From the NCBI GenBank assembly GCA_019429425.1, contig JAHYIU010000016.1, positions 1-32,037 of the forward strand: 32,037 bases of DNA, read 5' to 3'. Both the position numbers and the translations under genes were made by a program. This DNA is from Candidatus Syntrophosphaera sp. Its GTDB lineage: Bacteria > Cloacimonadota > Cloacimonadia > Cloacimonadales > Cloacimonadaceae. The notes under the pieces are model-generated. The model was not told the DNA's origin and made no database searches. It saw only the letters and a list, made by a program, of their open reading frames with translations. Shown piece after piece: positions 7,337 through 17,100 of this stretch (position 1 is the first letter of the stretch; every line of letters starts with the position of its first letter).

Positions 7337-8977
7337 ATGATCAGCGAAAAGCTTATACCCTATCTCACGGATTCGATCAAGGCCTATTGGGACCTGGAGG
7401 CGTTCACTGACTATCCGGGCCCGGCGCTCAGATACTCGGACGTGGGCAAGCGCATCGTCTGGCTGCACAATCTCTATAAGGCCTGCGGGCTGGCCAAGGG
7501 CTCGAAGATTGCCCTGGCGGGGAAGAACAGCAGCAATTGGGCGATAATCTGGCTTTCGGCGGTCACCTTTGGCGGCACGGTCGTGCCCATCCTGGTGAAT
7601 TTCTCGCCGGAGGACACCGCCCACATCGTGAACCATTCGGATTCCGAGATCCTCTTCATCAGCAAGGACAAGTTCGACAGCATCGACGAGGAGCAATTGC
7701 GCAAGGCGAAATATGTGTTTTCCTTGGACGACATGCGGCTGCTGGTGAACAAGGTTGACGGCCGCAAGGAGATTATCAAGCCGCTGGCGGACACCCCGGA
7801 GATCATGAACCTGGGCGCCTACGCCTTTTCCGCGCCGGACGTCTGCGATAACGAGGACCTCGCCGCGATCATCTACACCTCCGGCACCACCGGATTTTCC
7901 AAAGGCGTGATGCTGCCCCACCGCTCGCTGTTGGCGAACCTGATCTACGCGCGGGAAAATCTCACCTTCAAGGTGGGGGCGAAGGTGGTGGCTTTCCTGC
8001 CTCTGGCCCACGCCTACGCCAGCGCCTTCGACATGCTCTATCCCGTCACGAGGGGCAACCACATCAATTTCCTGGACAAGATCCCCGCGCCCAAAGTGCT
8101 CCTGGCGGCGATGCAGGACCTCAAGCCGAACGTGATCCTGGTGGTGCCGCTGCTGATCGAAAAGATCTACCGGAAGCAGCTCCAGCCGATCGTCGAGACC
8201 CCGAAGATGCGCGCCCTGTTGAAGATCCCCGTGTTGAAGGGCGTGATCGCGAAAAAGATCAAGGCCAAACTGATGGCGGCTTTCGGGGGCAACGTGACGG
8301 AACTGATCGCGGGCGGGGCGCCGATGAACGCGGAGATCGAGCTCTTCATGAAAAAGATAAAGTTTCCCTTCACGATCGGCTACGGCATGACGGAATGCGG
8401 CCCGCTGATCAGCTACGCGCGCTGGTTTGAGCATCGCTTCGAATCCAGCGGCAGGATCGTGGAATCCCTGGAGTGCAAAATCGAATCCCCCGATCCCGCC
8501 AAGGCCCCCGGCGAAGTCCTCCTGCGTGGGGACGCGGTTTTCACGGGCTATTACAACAATCCGGAGGCCACCGCGGAATACCTTAAGGACGGATGGCTGC
8601 ACACCGGCGACATCGGCACCGTGGACAAGGACGGGTTCATCTACCTGCGCGGCCGCAGCAAAAACGTGATCCTGGGCCCCAGCGGGGAAAACATCTATCC
8701 GGAACTGGTGGAGCAAAAACTGAACAACCTGCCCTATGTGATGGAGGCGGTGGTCCTGGAAAGGGACAAGCAGCTTCACGCGCTGGTCTATCCCGATCTG
8801 GAAGCCCTGGACAAGGACCACATCCCAGAGTCCCAGGTGGCCCAGATTATGGAGGAGAACCGCCAGAACGTGAATAAGGCGCTCTCGGATTTCAGCCGCA
8901 TCGTGAGGATCGAGGTGGTCAACGAGCCCTTCCAGAAAACGCCCACCCAGAAGGTCAAACGGTATCTCTATCGCTGA
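7337..8977 (+). CDS. AMP-dependent acyl-CoA synthetase/ligase (long-chain fatty acid type)
   Basis: This 546-residue protein has the order of ANL-superfamily motifs: the P-loop-like YTSGTTGFSKG at about residues 180-190, GYGMTE near 348, GWLHTGD near 419, GRSKNVI near 439 and a C-terminal catalytic lysine region (KTPTQKVKRYLY). Members activate a carboxylic acid with ATP to an acyl-AMP and then form the CoA thioester. The general architecture is closest to long-chain fatty acid CoA ligases (FadD/FAA-like), but the substrate cannot be read from sequence alone. GAGGAG precedes the ATG by a normal distance. No membrane segment is visible, so a cytoplasmic or membrane-peripheral enzyme is likely. 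It is the first gene of a co-directional run, 70 bp before the aminopeptidase. Confidence 0.9.
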   Translation: MISEKLIPYLTDSIKAYWDLEAFTDYPGPALRYSDVGKRIVWLHNLYKACGLAKGSKIALAGKNSSNWAIIWLSAVTFGGTVVPILVNFSPEDTAHIVNHSDSEILFISKDKFDSIDEEQLRKAKYVFSLDDMRLLVNKVDGRKEIIKPLADTPEIMNLGAYAFSAPDVCDNEDLAAIIYTSGTTGFSKGVMLPHRSLLANLIYARENLTFKVGAKVVAFLPLAHAYASAFDMLYPVTRGNHINFLDKIPAPKVLLAAMQDLKPNVILVVPLLIEKIYRKQLQPIVETPKMRALLKIPVLKGVIAKKIKAKLMAAFGGNVTELIAGGAPMNAEIELFMKKIKFPFTIGYGMTECGPLISYARWFEHRFESSGRIVESLECKIESPDPAKAPGEVLLRGDAVFTGYYNNPEATAEYLKDGWLHTGDIGTVDKDGFIYLRGRSKNVILGPSGENIYPELVEQKLNNLPYVMEAVVLERDKQLHALVYPDLEALDKDHIPESQVAQIMEENRQNVNKALSDFSRIVRIEVVNEPFQKTPTQKVKRYLYR

Positions 8978-8990
8978 GCGATTTATCCCT

Positions 8991-9019
8991 TTGACAGGAT
9001 TGCGGGGCTGAAAAAGATA
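8991..9019 (+). promoter_or_regulatory. Weak internal promoter candidate before the aminopeptidase gene
   Basis: TTGACA at 8991-8996 is a perfect -35, but the hexamer 17 bp downstream (AAGATA) matches the -10 consensus poorly. It lies in the only sizeable gap of the operon and might let the downstream four genes be transcribed separately. Confidence 0.25.
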
Positions 9020-9047
9020 GGCCCAAACTGAAGATTGGAGTAGCCAA

Positions 9048-10316
9048 ATGAACAGCCATATAAATGATTTGCTCGCTTTTCTGGATGGCTCGCCCACGCC
9101 CGCCCAGGCCTCCGGCGAGATCCTGAAACGCCTGGAGGGAAAAGGCTTTGCCCGCCTCCTGGAAACAGATAAATGGGAACTGAAACCGGGCGGAAAATAC
9201 TTTGTCCAGCGCCAGACCAGCGTCATCGCATGGATCGTGGGCTCCGAACCTTTGCCGCAGACGGGATTCAACCTCGCCGCCGCCCATATCGACAGCCCCG
9301 GGCTGAAGCTGAAACCGGAGAGCCTGAAGACCGAATCCGGGATCTCCCGGATCGCCGTGGAGGTCTATGGCGGGCCGATCCTCAGCACCTGGACGGACCG
9401 GGAACTGGGCATTGCCGGCAAGGTGGCATTAACAAAGGACGGCGCTTCAAGCATCGTCCCCGTGGACCTGAAGAAGTCCGTGGCCATCATCCCAAACGCC
9501 GCCATCCACCTCAACCGCGAGGTGAACAAAGGCTTTGAATACAACAAGCAGATCCACCTGCAGGCGATCCTCAACACCGGCTCCAGCGCCGGGAACCCCC
9601 TCCTGGCCGCTCTGGCCGGGGAACTGGCCGTGAGCCCGGAACAGATCGGGGAGATGGAACTCTTTCTCTATGATTTTGCCAAAGCCACTCTGGGCGGGCT
9701 GGACGGCAGCCTCGTGGTCTCCGGAAGATTGGACAACCTGGGCATGAGCCACGCCATCCTGCGGGCCATCCTGGAAACTGAACAGCCCAAGGCGACCTGC
9801 GTGGCCGTGCTCTACGACCATGAGGAGATCGGCTCCGGAACCCCGCAGGGGGCGGATTCCTCGATCCTGGCCAGCATTCTGGAACGGATCAGCATCGCCC
9901 TGAAGCTCAGCCGGGAAGAGCAGCTTATCGCTTTGGCCGGGAGCTTCCTGGTCTCCGGCGACATGGCCCACGCCTACCATCCCTCCTATCCGGAAAAGTA
10001 TGACGCGGCCTGCTCCCCGGTGATGAACCAGGGCCCGGTGATCAAATGGAACGCCTCCTATAAATACGCCTCCACCGCCGCCAGCAGCAAGCGTTTCAGC
10101 GCCCTCTGCGCAGACGCCGGGGTCAAGCCCCAGAAGTTCGCCATGCGCAGCGACCTGCTCTGCGGAAGCACGGTGGGGCCGATCGTTTCCGCCCAATTGG
10201 GCATTCCGGCCGTGGACGTGGGCAATCCGCTCTGGGCCATGCACTCGATCCGCGAGACCGCCGGAACCCATGACCACGCGGCGATGATCAAAGTTCTCAA
10301 AGAATATTACCAATAA
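9048..10316 (+). CDS. M18 family aminopeptidase
   Basis: The 422-residue product fits the M18 family of zinc aminopeptidases (aspartyl aminopeptidase / ApeB type), large cytoplasmic assemblies that remove N-terminal residues from peptides. Family landmarks are visible: AAHIDSPGLKLKP near residue 80 with a metal-binding His, YDHEEIGS near 256 with the catalytic glutamates, HAYHPSYPEKY near 308, GSTVGPI, and a C-terminal SIRETAGTHDH that supplies another metal-ligand His. Length is usual for the family. TTGGAG lies a normal distance before the ATG. It is followed 21 bp later by the DUF1015 gene, consistent with co-transcription. A role in peptide turnover in an amino-acid-using organism is plausible, though residue specificity is not deducible. 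Confidence 0.93.
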   Translation: MNSHINDLLAFLDGSPTPAQASGEILKRLEGKGFARLLETDKWELKPGGKYFVQRQTSVIAWIVGSEPLPQTGFNLAAAHIDSPGLKLKPESLKTESGISRIAVEVYGGPILSTWTDRELGIAGKVALTKDGASSIVPVDLKKSVAIIPNAAIHLNREVNKGFEYNKQIHLQAILNTGSSAGNPLLAALAGELAVSPEQIGEMELFLYDFAKATLGGLDGSLVVSGRLDNLGMSHAILRAILETEQPKATCVAVLYDHEEIGSGTPQGADSSILASILERISIALKLSREEQLIALAGSFLVSGDMAHAYHPSYPEKYDAACSPVMNQGPVIKWNASYKYASTAASSKRFSALCADAGVKPQKFAMRSDLLCGSTVGPIVSAQLGIPAVDVGNPLWAMHSIRETAGTHDHAAMIKVLKEYYQ

Positions 10317-10337
10317 CAATATACAGGAGTGCCCCAG

Positions 10338-11588
10338 ATGGCAGTATTCAAACCCTTCCGGGCCTTGCGCCCGGTGCCGGAGCACGCGGCGGCGATCGCT
10401 TCGCTGCCCTATGACGTGATGGATTCCGACGAAGCCCGGCTCGAGGTGCAAAAACACCCGCTGAGCTATATCCACGTGGAAAAACCCGAGGTCGACCTTC
10501 CTTTGGGGACCGATCTTTACGATCCCCAGGTCTATGCCAAGGCGCGGGAAAACCTCGATAGATACGCCACTGAGGGCTACATGAAGCAGGATTCCCGGCC
10601 AATGTTCTACATCTACCGCCAGACCATGGACGGCCGCGAGCAGAACGGCTTGGTGGGCCTGGCCTCGGTGGACGAATACATGGACGGCTTGATCAAAAAG
10701 CACGAGCACACCCGCGCGGACAAGGAAGCGGACCGCATCCGGCACGTCGACGCCTGCGACGCCCACGCCTCGCCGGTGTTCTTCACCTATCCGCACAACG
10801 AGGTGATCGACACTGTGGTCGGGAAGGTCAAGCAAAGCCACCAGCCGGTCTATGACTTCGTTTCCGACGACGGGATCGGCCACACGCTCTGGCTCCTGGA
10901 CGAAGCTGACGACATCGCCGCCATAAGTGGCGCATTTGCCCAAATGCCATATCTGTATGTGGCCGACGGGCACCATCGCACCGCCTCCGCCGCCAAGGTG
11001 GGATTACTGCGCCGGGAACAGCATCCGGACTACACTGGCGAGGAGGAATTCAACTTTTTCATGGCGGTGATCTTTCCGGACAACCAGCTCAAGATCTTCG
11101 ACTACAACCGCGTGGTGAAAGACCTCAACGGCCATTCCCAGGAGGAATTCCTGGATCTGGTGGAAGGGAAGTTCGAGCTCACCAAGATCCTCTACCCGGC
11201 CGTCTATCAGCCTCAGCAGACCCATGAGATCGGCATGTATCTGGACAATTCCTGGTACCGCCTCGTTCCCCGCCCCGGAAGCTGGGACGCCGCGAACGTG
11301 GTGGCCTCATTGGACGTTTCCATCCTGCAGGACAACCTCCTGCATCCCATCCTGGGCATCGGCGATCCGCGCCGGGACAAGCGCATCGACTTTGTGGGCG
11401 GGATCCGCGGGCTGGAGGAATTGGTGCGCCGCGTGGACAGCGGACGCGAGGTTGTGGCCTTCGCGATGTATCCCACTTCCATAGAAGAATTGATCGCCAT
11501 CGCCGACGCGGGCCAGATCATGCCCCCCAAATCCACTTGGTTCGAGCCCAAACTGCGTTCCGGGCTCTTCATCCATCCTTTGTCGTGA
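10338..11588 (+). CDS. DUF1015 family protein
   Basis: The product of about 416 residues begins MAVFKPFRALRP and contains PYDVMDSDEAR, the KHEHTRADKEADR region, VADGHHRTASAA near residue 209 and GDPRRDKRIDFVGG. Together these identify the DUF1015 family, a widespread bacterial and archaeal family without an agreed biochemical function as far as I know. In other genomes I recall it often near serine biosynthesis genes; here it sits between an aminopeptidase and RimO. The ATG at 10338 is preferred over the GTG at 10329 because AGGAG (10325-10329) overlaps that GTG. No signal peptide or membrane segment is visible. Its stop overlaps the next start (GTGA). Confidence 0.88.
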   Translation: MAVFKPFRALRPVPEHAAAIASLPYDVMDSDEARLEVQKHPLSYIHVEKPEVDLPLGTDLYDPQVYAKARENLDRYATEGYMKQDSRPMFYIYRQTMDGREQNGLVGLASVDEYMDGLIKKHEHTRADKEADRIRHVDACDAHASPVFFTYPHNEVIDTVVGKVKQSHQPVYDFVSDDGIGHTLWLLDEADDIAAISGAFAQMPYLYVADGHHRTASAAKVGLLRREQHPDYTGEEEFNFFMAVIFPDNQLKIFDYNRVVKDLNGHSQEEFLDLVEGKFELTKILYPAVYQPQQTHEIGMYLDNSWYRLVPRPGSWDAANVVASLDVSILQDNLLHPILGIGDPRRDKRIDFVGGIRGLEELVRRVDSGREVVAFAMYPTSIEELIAIADAGQIMPPKSTWFEPKLRSGLFIHPLS

Positions 11589-12883
11589 AAACCTATTATA
11601 TCGAAAGCCTCGGCTGCGCCAAGAACCTGGTGGATAGCGAGAGATTTGCCGCCATCCTGGAACGAGCCGGACTGGAAGCGGTCGAGATCCCCGAAGAGGC
11701 GGACCTGGTGCTGGTCAACACCTGTTCCTTCCTGCGGGAATCCTTACGGGAACTGGACCTGGTGCTGAGCGACCTGGTCTATCTGAAACAGGAGAACCTG
11801 ATCGACAAGCTCCTGGTGACCGGCTGCGTGATGAACCGGGGGCAGGAGGAGTTTCGCGCCGTCTATCCCGAGGTTGACGCCTGGATCGGGCTGAAGGATT
11901 TTTTCGCGCTGGAAGAGTGGCTGGGCCTCGAAAAAGCGGGACACCCGGGCCGGACGCCTATCCAAAGCGGATATCACCGCTATCTGCGGATCAGCGACGG
12001 CTGCGGCAACAACTGCTCCTATTGCGCGATCCCCTCGATCCGCGGGGACATGCGCAGCGTGCCCATCGAGGAACTTGTCCGTGAGGCCGAAACGCTGGCT
12101 GGGGGCGAAAGCGATCCTTTCCTGGAGCTGATCCTGATTGCCCAGGACACCGCCAATTACGGCCTGGACATCTATGGCCGCAAAGCCCTGCCCGAGCTTC
12201 TGGAACAACTACTGGGGATTCCGGCCTATCGCTGGATCCGGGTGATGTATCTGCATCCCGACCATTTTGAGCTGGGCTGGCTATCGCTCTGGAAGCGCCA
12301 TCCGCAGCTCCTGCCCTATTTTGAGATACCCATCCAGCACAGCGTGGACCGCATTCTGAAGGCCATGAACCGCAAAAAAGGCGGCGTAGAGCTCGAAGCC
12401 ATGTTCCTGGGAATATTGCAGGAACTGCCCCAGGCGGTCTTGCGCAGCACCCTGATCAGCGGCTTTCCCGGCGAAACGAGGGCCGAAGCCATCGCGCTGC
12501 GGTCTTTCGTAAGCCGGATCCCCTTCCTGCATCTGGGCGTGTTCCTCTATTCACGAGAGGGGGGAACCCCGGCCGCGGAACTGGCGGACCAGGTTTCCCG
12601 GGCAACGGCGGAAAGGCGGCAAAACCGCGTCCTGGGCCTGCAGCACGAACGCATGACAGCTCTGCTGGAAGAGTATGTGGGCAAAAACATCGAGGTTTTG
12701 ATCGAAGAGCGGACCGAAGGCGAAGAAGAGGGCCTTTATCTCGGCAGGGCCTGGTTTCAGGCCCCGGAAGTCGACGGCGGCACCTATGTGCGCGGTAGCG
12801 GCCTGAAGCCGGGCGAGATCCGCTCCGTCCAGATCACGGACGTGATCGACGCGGACCTCTTTGGCGAAGTCTGGACTGATTGA
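11585..12883 (+). CDS. rimO: Ribosomal protein S12 methylthiotransferase
   Basis: RimO is a radical-SAM enzyme with two iron-sulfur clusters that methylthiolates an aspartate of ribosomal protein S12. The 432-residue product has the RimO-type N-terminus (ESLGCAKNLVDSER). It has the three N-terminal cluster cysteines at residues 11, 47 and 81. The radical-SAM CxxxCxxC motif lies at 140-147 (CGNNCSYC), followed by AIPSIRG. A C-terminal TRAM domain ends in the typical ITDVIDADLFGEV. The LGCAKNLVDSE signature favours RimO over MiaB. The GTG at 11585 is chosen because it gives the conserved start and overlaps the DUF1015 stop by four bases, indicating translational coupling. An upstream in-frame start at 11537 would add 16 non-conserved residues. 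Confidence 0.95.
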   Translation: MKTYYIESLGCAKNLVDSERFAAILERAGLEAVEIPEEADLVLVNTCSFLRESLRELDLVLSDLVYLKQENLIDKLLVTGCVMNRGQEEFRAVYPEVDAWIGLKDFFALEEWLGLEKAGHPGRTPIQSGYHRYLRISDGCGNNCSYCAIPSIRGDMRSVPIEELVREAETLAGGESDPFLELILIAQDTANYGLDIYGRKALPELLEQLLGIPAYRWIRVMYLHPDHFELGWLSLWKRHPQLLPYFEIPIQHSVDRILKAMNRKKGGVELEAMFLGILQELPQAVLRSTLISGFPGETRAEAIALRSFVSRIPFLHLGVFLYSREGGTPAAELADQVSRATAERRQNRVLGLQHERMTALLEEYVGKNIEVLIEERTEGEEEGLYLGRAWFQAPEVDGGTYVRGSGLKPGEIRSVQITDVIDADLFGEVWTD

Positions 12884-12893
12884 GAGGAACAAA

Positions 12894-13886
12894 ATGAAAG
12901 TATCTTTGACCGGCATCAAACCCACGGGGATCCCCCATATCGGCAACTACCTGGGCGCCATCAAGCCAGCGCTGAAACTATCCGAAACCTGCGAGGCGCG
13001 CTATTTCATCGCCGATTACCATGCCCTCAATTCCTGCAAGGACCCCTCCGAGATCCGGCAGATGACCCTGGAGATCGCCGCAGCCTGGCTGGCTTCCGGG
13101 CTCGATCCCCAAAAAGTGCTCTTTTACAAGCAGTCTTTGGTGCCCCAGACCTTCGAGCTCCTGGCCATGCTCCTGGCTTTCACGCCCAAGGGCTTGATGA
13201 ACCGCGCCCACGCCTATAAGGCCATGCTCCAGGCCAACAGCGATAGCGGGCGCGATCCTGATGACGGCGTGAACATGGGCCTGTTTACCTATCCGGTGCT
13301 GATGGCGGCGGATATTCTGCTTTTCGACACCGATTTCGTGCCCGTGGGCAACGACCAGTTCCAGCATGTGGAGATGGCCGTGGATATCGCCCAGACCTTC
13401 AATTTCACCTATGGCGGGGAGCATTTTAAGCTGCCCCAGCCGATCGCCACCCCGGAGAGCAAAACCCTGGTCGGCCTGGACGGGCGCAAGATGTCCAAAA
13501 GCTATGGCAACACGATCCCCATGTTCGCCCCGGAAAAGGAGCTGCGCAAGCTGGTCATGCGCGTCGTCACCAATTCCCAGAGCGTCGAGGAACCCAAGGA
13601 TCCGGACACCTGCACCATCTTTTCCCTCTACCGCAATTTTGCCTCACAGGAGCAGATCGAAGCCCTGCGCCAGAGGTATCTGGCCGGGGGAATGGGCTGG
13701 GGGCACGCCAAGCAGGAGCTCTTTGAGGTGATGAATGCCCATCTGGCGCCGCTGCGGGAACGCTATACGGACCTGATCTCGCGCCCCGGAGAGATCATCG
13801 CCATCCTCGAGGAAGGATCCGCCAAAGCCAGGATCCTCGCCGGAAAGAAGATCGCCCGCCTCAGGGACGTCATCGGCATGGATTGA
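12894..13886 (+). CDS. trpS: Tryptophanyl-tRNA synthetase
   Basis: This class I aminoacyl-tRNA synthetase charges tRNA-Trp. The 330-residue protein has TGIKPTGIPHIGNYLGA at the N-terminus, with HIGN (residues 15-18) as the HIGH-type motif. The DQFQHVEMAVDIA helix lies near 154-166, and KMSKS is intact at 199-203 within GLDGRKMSKSYGN. The GIKPTG form belongs to a TrpS subgroup that differs from the commoner QPTG type. The ATG at 12894 follows GAGGAAC by a normal distance; an upstream frame extension to 12861 overlaps rimO and lacks conservation. It starts 10 bp after the rimO stop and closes the co-directional run. No T-box or trp leader is visible before it. Confidence 0.96.
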   Translation: MKVSLTGIKPTGIPHIGNYLGAIKPALKLSETCEARYFIADYHALNSCKDPSEIRQMTLEIAAAWLASGLDPQKVLFYKQSLVPQTFELLAMLLAFTPKGLMNRAHAYKAMLQANSDSGRDPDDGVNMGLFTYPVLMAADILLFDTDFVPVGNDQFQHVEMAVDIAQTFNFTYGGEHFKLPQPIATPESKTLVGLDGRKMSKSYGNTIPMFAPEKELRKLVMRVVTNSQSVEEPKDPDTCTIFSLYRNFASQEQIEALRQRYLAGGMGWGHAKQELFEVMNAHLAPLRERYTDLISRPGEIIAILEEGSAKARILAGKKIARLRDVIGMD

Positions 13887-14178
13887 TCCGGTATTTGCCA
13901 CCCTTAACCCAGGCGCTCACTCCGGATCCCATCCCTTTTCCGTCCAGCCGGTTGTACATCGACCGGCCCTCATCCCCTTTTCGAATGCCTGCGGAAGTTT
14001 CGCCCTACACATCCCCAATATCGTTCGGGATGTGTAGGCTGAGTGTACTCTGGCCACAGGGTCCTGGAAAGGGGTTGCGGGATGGCGAAAATTCCCATAA
14101 AAAACCACCCGGTTATCAGGGGTCTTTCCGATAACCGGGCGGCTATGCTATATGCTTATTGATTCCTGAGTGGATCAG
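13887..14178. other. Convergent intergenic region with several hairpins
   Basis: The trpS gene and the minus-strand surface-protein gene converge here. No ORF is credible. Besides the terminator at 14099-14142 there is a 12-bp perfect hairpin (CCTACACATCCC at 14004-14015 with GGGATGTGTAGG at 14027-14038, 11-base loop) and a smaller one (GCCGGT at 13947-13952 with ACCGGC at 13962-13967). Neither has a T-run. I see no clear intrinsic terminator for trpS on the plus strand. Confidence 0.55.
14099..14142 (-). terminator. Intrinsic terminator of the beta-propeller / PKD gene
   Basis: On the minus strand, CCGCCCGGTTATC and GATAACCGGGTGG form a 13-bp stem with one G-T type pair and a 12-base loop, followed directly by TTTTTT. 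It lies 37 bases past the stop codon of the gene ending at 14179. Confidence 0.9.
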
Positions 14179-17100
14179 CTACTTATCGAACATATCTTCG
14201 GCCTGGCGCAGAACAGCCCTGAATTCCCCCAGGCTCATTCCCTGGGTCAGGTTCTGGTCAAAGAAGCGGTCCATTTCCAGCCGGGTAGCGTCATCGAGTT
14301 CCCTGTCGGGGGTCACGGCGATGGCGTAGACGCGGTACAACATCTGGCCTGCGTAATTGGTGGCAGAAGCGTGGATATAGTTCTCTTCGTAGGTCAGGCC
14401 GTGAAACACGAAACCCGTATCCTCGTTGTTTTCGCTGACGAACACCGCATAGTAGTCGATCTCGATATCATTGCCGAGGATGTCTTGTTCCACCAGCTCC
14501 CAGGTCAGGCGCAGGTCCGCGCCGGTGATGTATGCCTCGACATTGGTGGGCGGGGTGGGCGGCGCGTAATTGCTCGTTCCGGTTAACGCGATATTGATCA
14601 GGGGCAGGTTGTCCGAATCATTGACAATGCAGAAGGTATCGGTCAGGGTGCCCCGCGCGATGGGAGCGAAGCGCACAAACAGGGTGTCCGTTTCCCCTGG
14701 CTGGATCAGCCGGTTCTCGTCGGTGGCCAGGAATTGGAAATGCAGGCCGCTTCCTGAGAAATAGAGGTTCGTGATGTTCACGGTCCGGTTGCCGTTGTTG
14801 CGCAGGCGCACTTGCTGATAGGAACTGACGGCTGTGACGTAGGTGGCCGGGAAGGTCAGGGTTGACGCGCTCAGCAGGCTCAGGTTGCCGCTCGGCGGGC
14901 TCACCGTGATGCAATCTTCCTGGGTCGCGGTCGAGGTCGCCTGCATTGAAGTGTAGATCGTCAGGCTGACAGTGTAGACGCCGGCAGATTCATAGACATG
15001 GGTGGGGTTTTGCAGGTTGGAGGTCGATCCGTCGCCGAAATTCCAAGTCCAGGACATGATCTGTCCACTCAAACAAGTCGATTGGTCTGTGAACTGGACC
15101 GTCAGGGGTGCCAATCCGCTGGTGGGATTGGCAGTGAAGGCGGCCTGGGGAGGATAGATCACGGCCGTGCCGATGCCGCTGAGAGGTATCTGCAGAACTT
15201 GCATGTTGGACGAGTTATTGACTATATGGAGAATGTCGTTAAGTTCGCCAACGGCCTGGGGAATGAAGCGAACGGGAATGGTTGTGCTGGCCCCGGGAGC
15301 AATGGTTATGTTGGGATTGGAAACCTGATATTCGAAATGCAGGGGAGCCCCGCTGAAATGAATGTCGCTGATGATCAGGTTTGCCGTTCCGGTGTTGGAT
15401 AGGACCACATCCTGGTAAGCGGATTGGGAACCAACATCCACCGCTCCGAAATCCAGGCTGCTTTCACTTAGCAGGGTGAGCTCGGGAACCGTGGGCTGGA
15501 CTGTTATATAGTTGTGCCGGACGTAGTTTCCGGTCAGGCCAAAGGAATTGGTTACGGTCAGGCTGACGGTGTAGGTTCCGTTATTTTGATAGATATGCTG
15601 TGGATTCTGCTGGGTCGAGCTGCCCCCGTCTCCGAAGCTCCAGGCCCAGGCTGTGATCGTTCCGCTTCCGGCCGTGGATTGGTCTGTGAATTGGACCGTC
15701 AGGGGTTCGTAGCCGCTGGTCGGGCTACCGGAAAAATTGGCGGACGGCGGGTTTGGCGCCGTGGTGATCGTAAAGGCGGCATCGGAGATGTCATTGGTAT
15801 TTGTGTCGCCCGCGTCACGGACCCGCACCCTGGCTTGGGTGCTGCTCACGTTGGGAATGGTCCAATCATAGCTTCCCGTTCCGGCGGAAACGGGAGCCGT
15901 GTTGATTGGATTCCAGGTCGATCCGTTGTTCAGGCTGTAATCCAAAAACACGCTGTTCACAATTTCCGAGGTCCAGGTGATGGGATGGACCGAACCCACA
16001 TACCAAGTCTCACCGCCATTGGGGGAGAGGATATGCACTGTCGGAGACACGGTGGTCGAGTTGAACATTTTGGCAAAGAAGTTATCCTCTGCGCCACTGC
16101 TGGTCAGGGTTGTTGAACCAAACTGGATGCTGTTTTCGAAATCGCCGCAGATGAGGATATCCTGATCGCCATTCAGGTCCACGCCATTGACCGAGTCTTC
16201 GGCTGATCCGCCGATCCGTTCAGCCCATTGCCAGACTCCATTCGGATTCAGCTTGCCCAGGAATCCATCCTTATCTCCCTGGCAGGTGAGGCTGAAACTG
16301 CCAAACTGACCTGTTTGGGTGAAATTGCCAACCACAAAAACATTGGAGTTGTCATCAACAGCCACGCCGTTCGCTCCATCATAGCCAGTACCTCCGGCTT
16401 TCGAAGCCCAAAGCCAGTCACCGGTTCCGGAGATTTTGGCCACATAAATGTCATAGGCCCCCGAGGAATAGAGTATGTTGTCTCCAAAGTAGGCATTTCC
16501 GCTAAAACTGCCGGCTACATAGAAATTATTGGCTGTATCCCTGGTGATCGAATATGCCGCTTCGGTTCCCGTGCTGCCGGCTTTCCTCGCCCACTGCCAA
16601 TTTCCATTGGTATCGAGTTTGGATACGAAGATGTCGTTGGTGGAGGTTCCCGTATTGGTAAGCGTGAACTGGCCAAAATCCGCCGAGTTGGAATTGAAGG
16701 CGCCACAAACGTAAACATTGCCCTCAGGATCCACCGTAAGGCTGTTGCCGTTGTCAGGATTTGCACCGCCGGCGCGTCGTGCCCAGAGCCAGGTTCCGGT
16801 CGAGCTTAGTTTGGCCACGAAGATATCAGAATACCCCAGGCTCGTCAGAGTGGTGCTTGGTGTAGTTTCCACAGTAACTGTGTTTCTGAAAGCCCCGGTG
16901 ACGTATACATTGGAATTGGAATCGACGGCCACGGACAATCCGTCATCGACGCCGGTCCCGCCTAACTTCTTGGCCCAAACCCAGGTGCCGCTGGCATTGA
17001 TCTTGGCCACAAACACATCGGCGCTCGAACTGTATGCTGTTCGGGTCAGGGTGGTGGAGCCGAACGCTACCGTCGGCGAACTGAAACTGCCGATGACATA

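Noticed and set aside
7196-9271. 691-codon minus-strand ORF opposite the acyl-CoA ligase gene
   Set aside because: It is a shadow of GC-rich codon positions in a gene with all catalytic motifs on the plus strand. The product is rich in H, R, V and D without recognisable domains.
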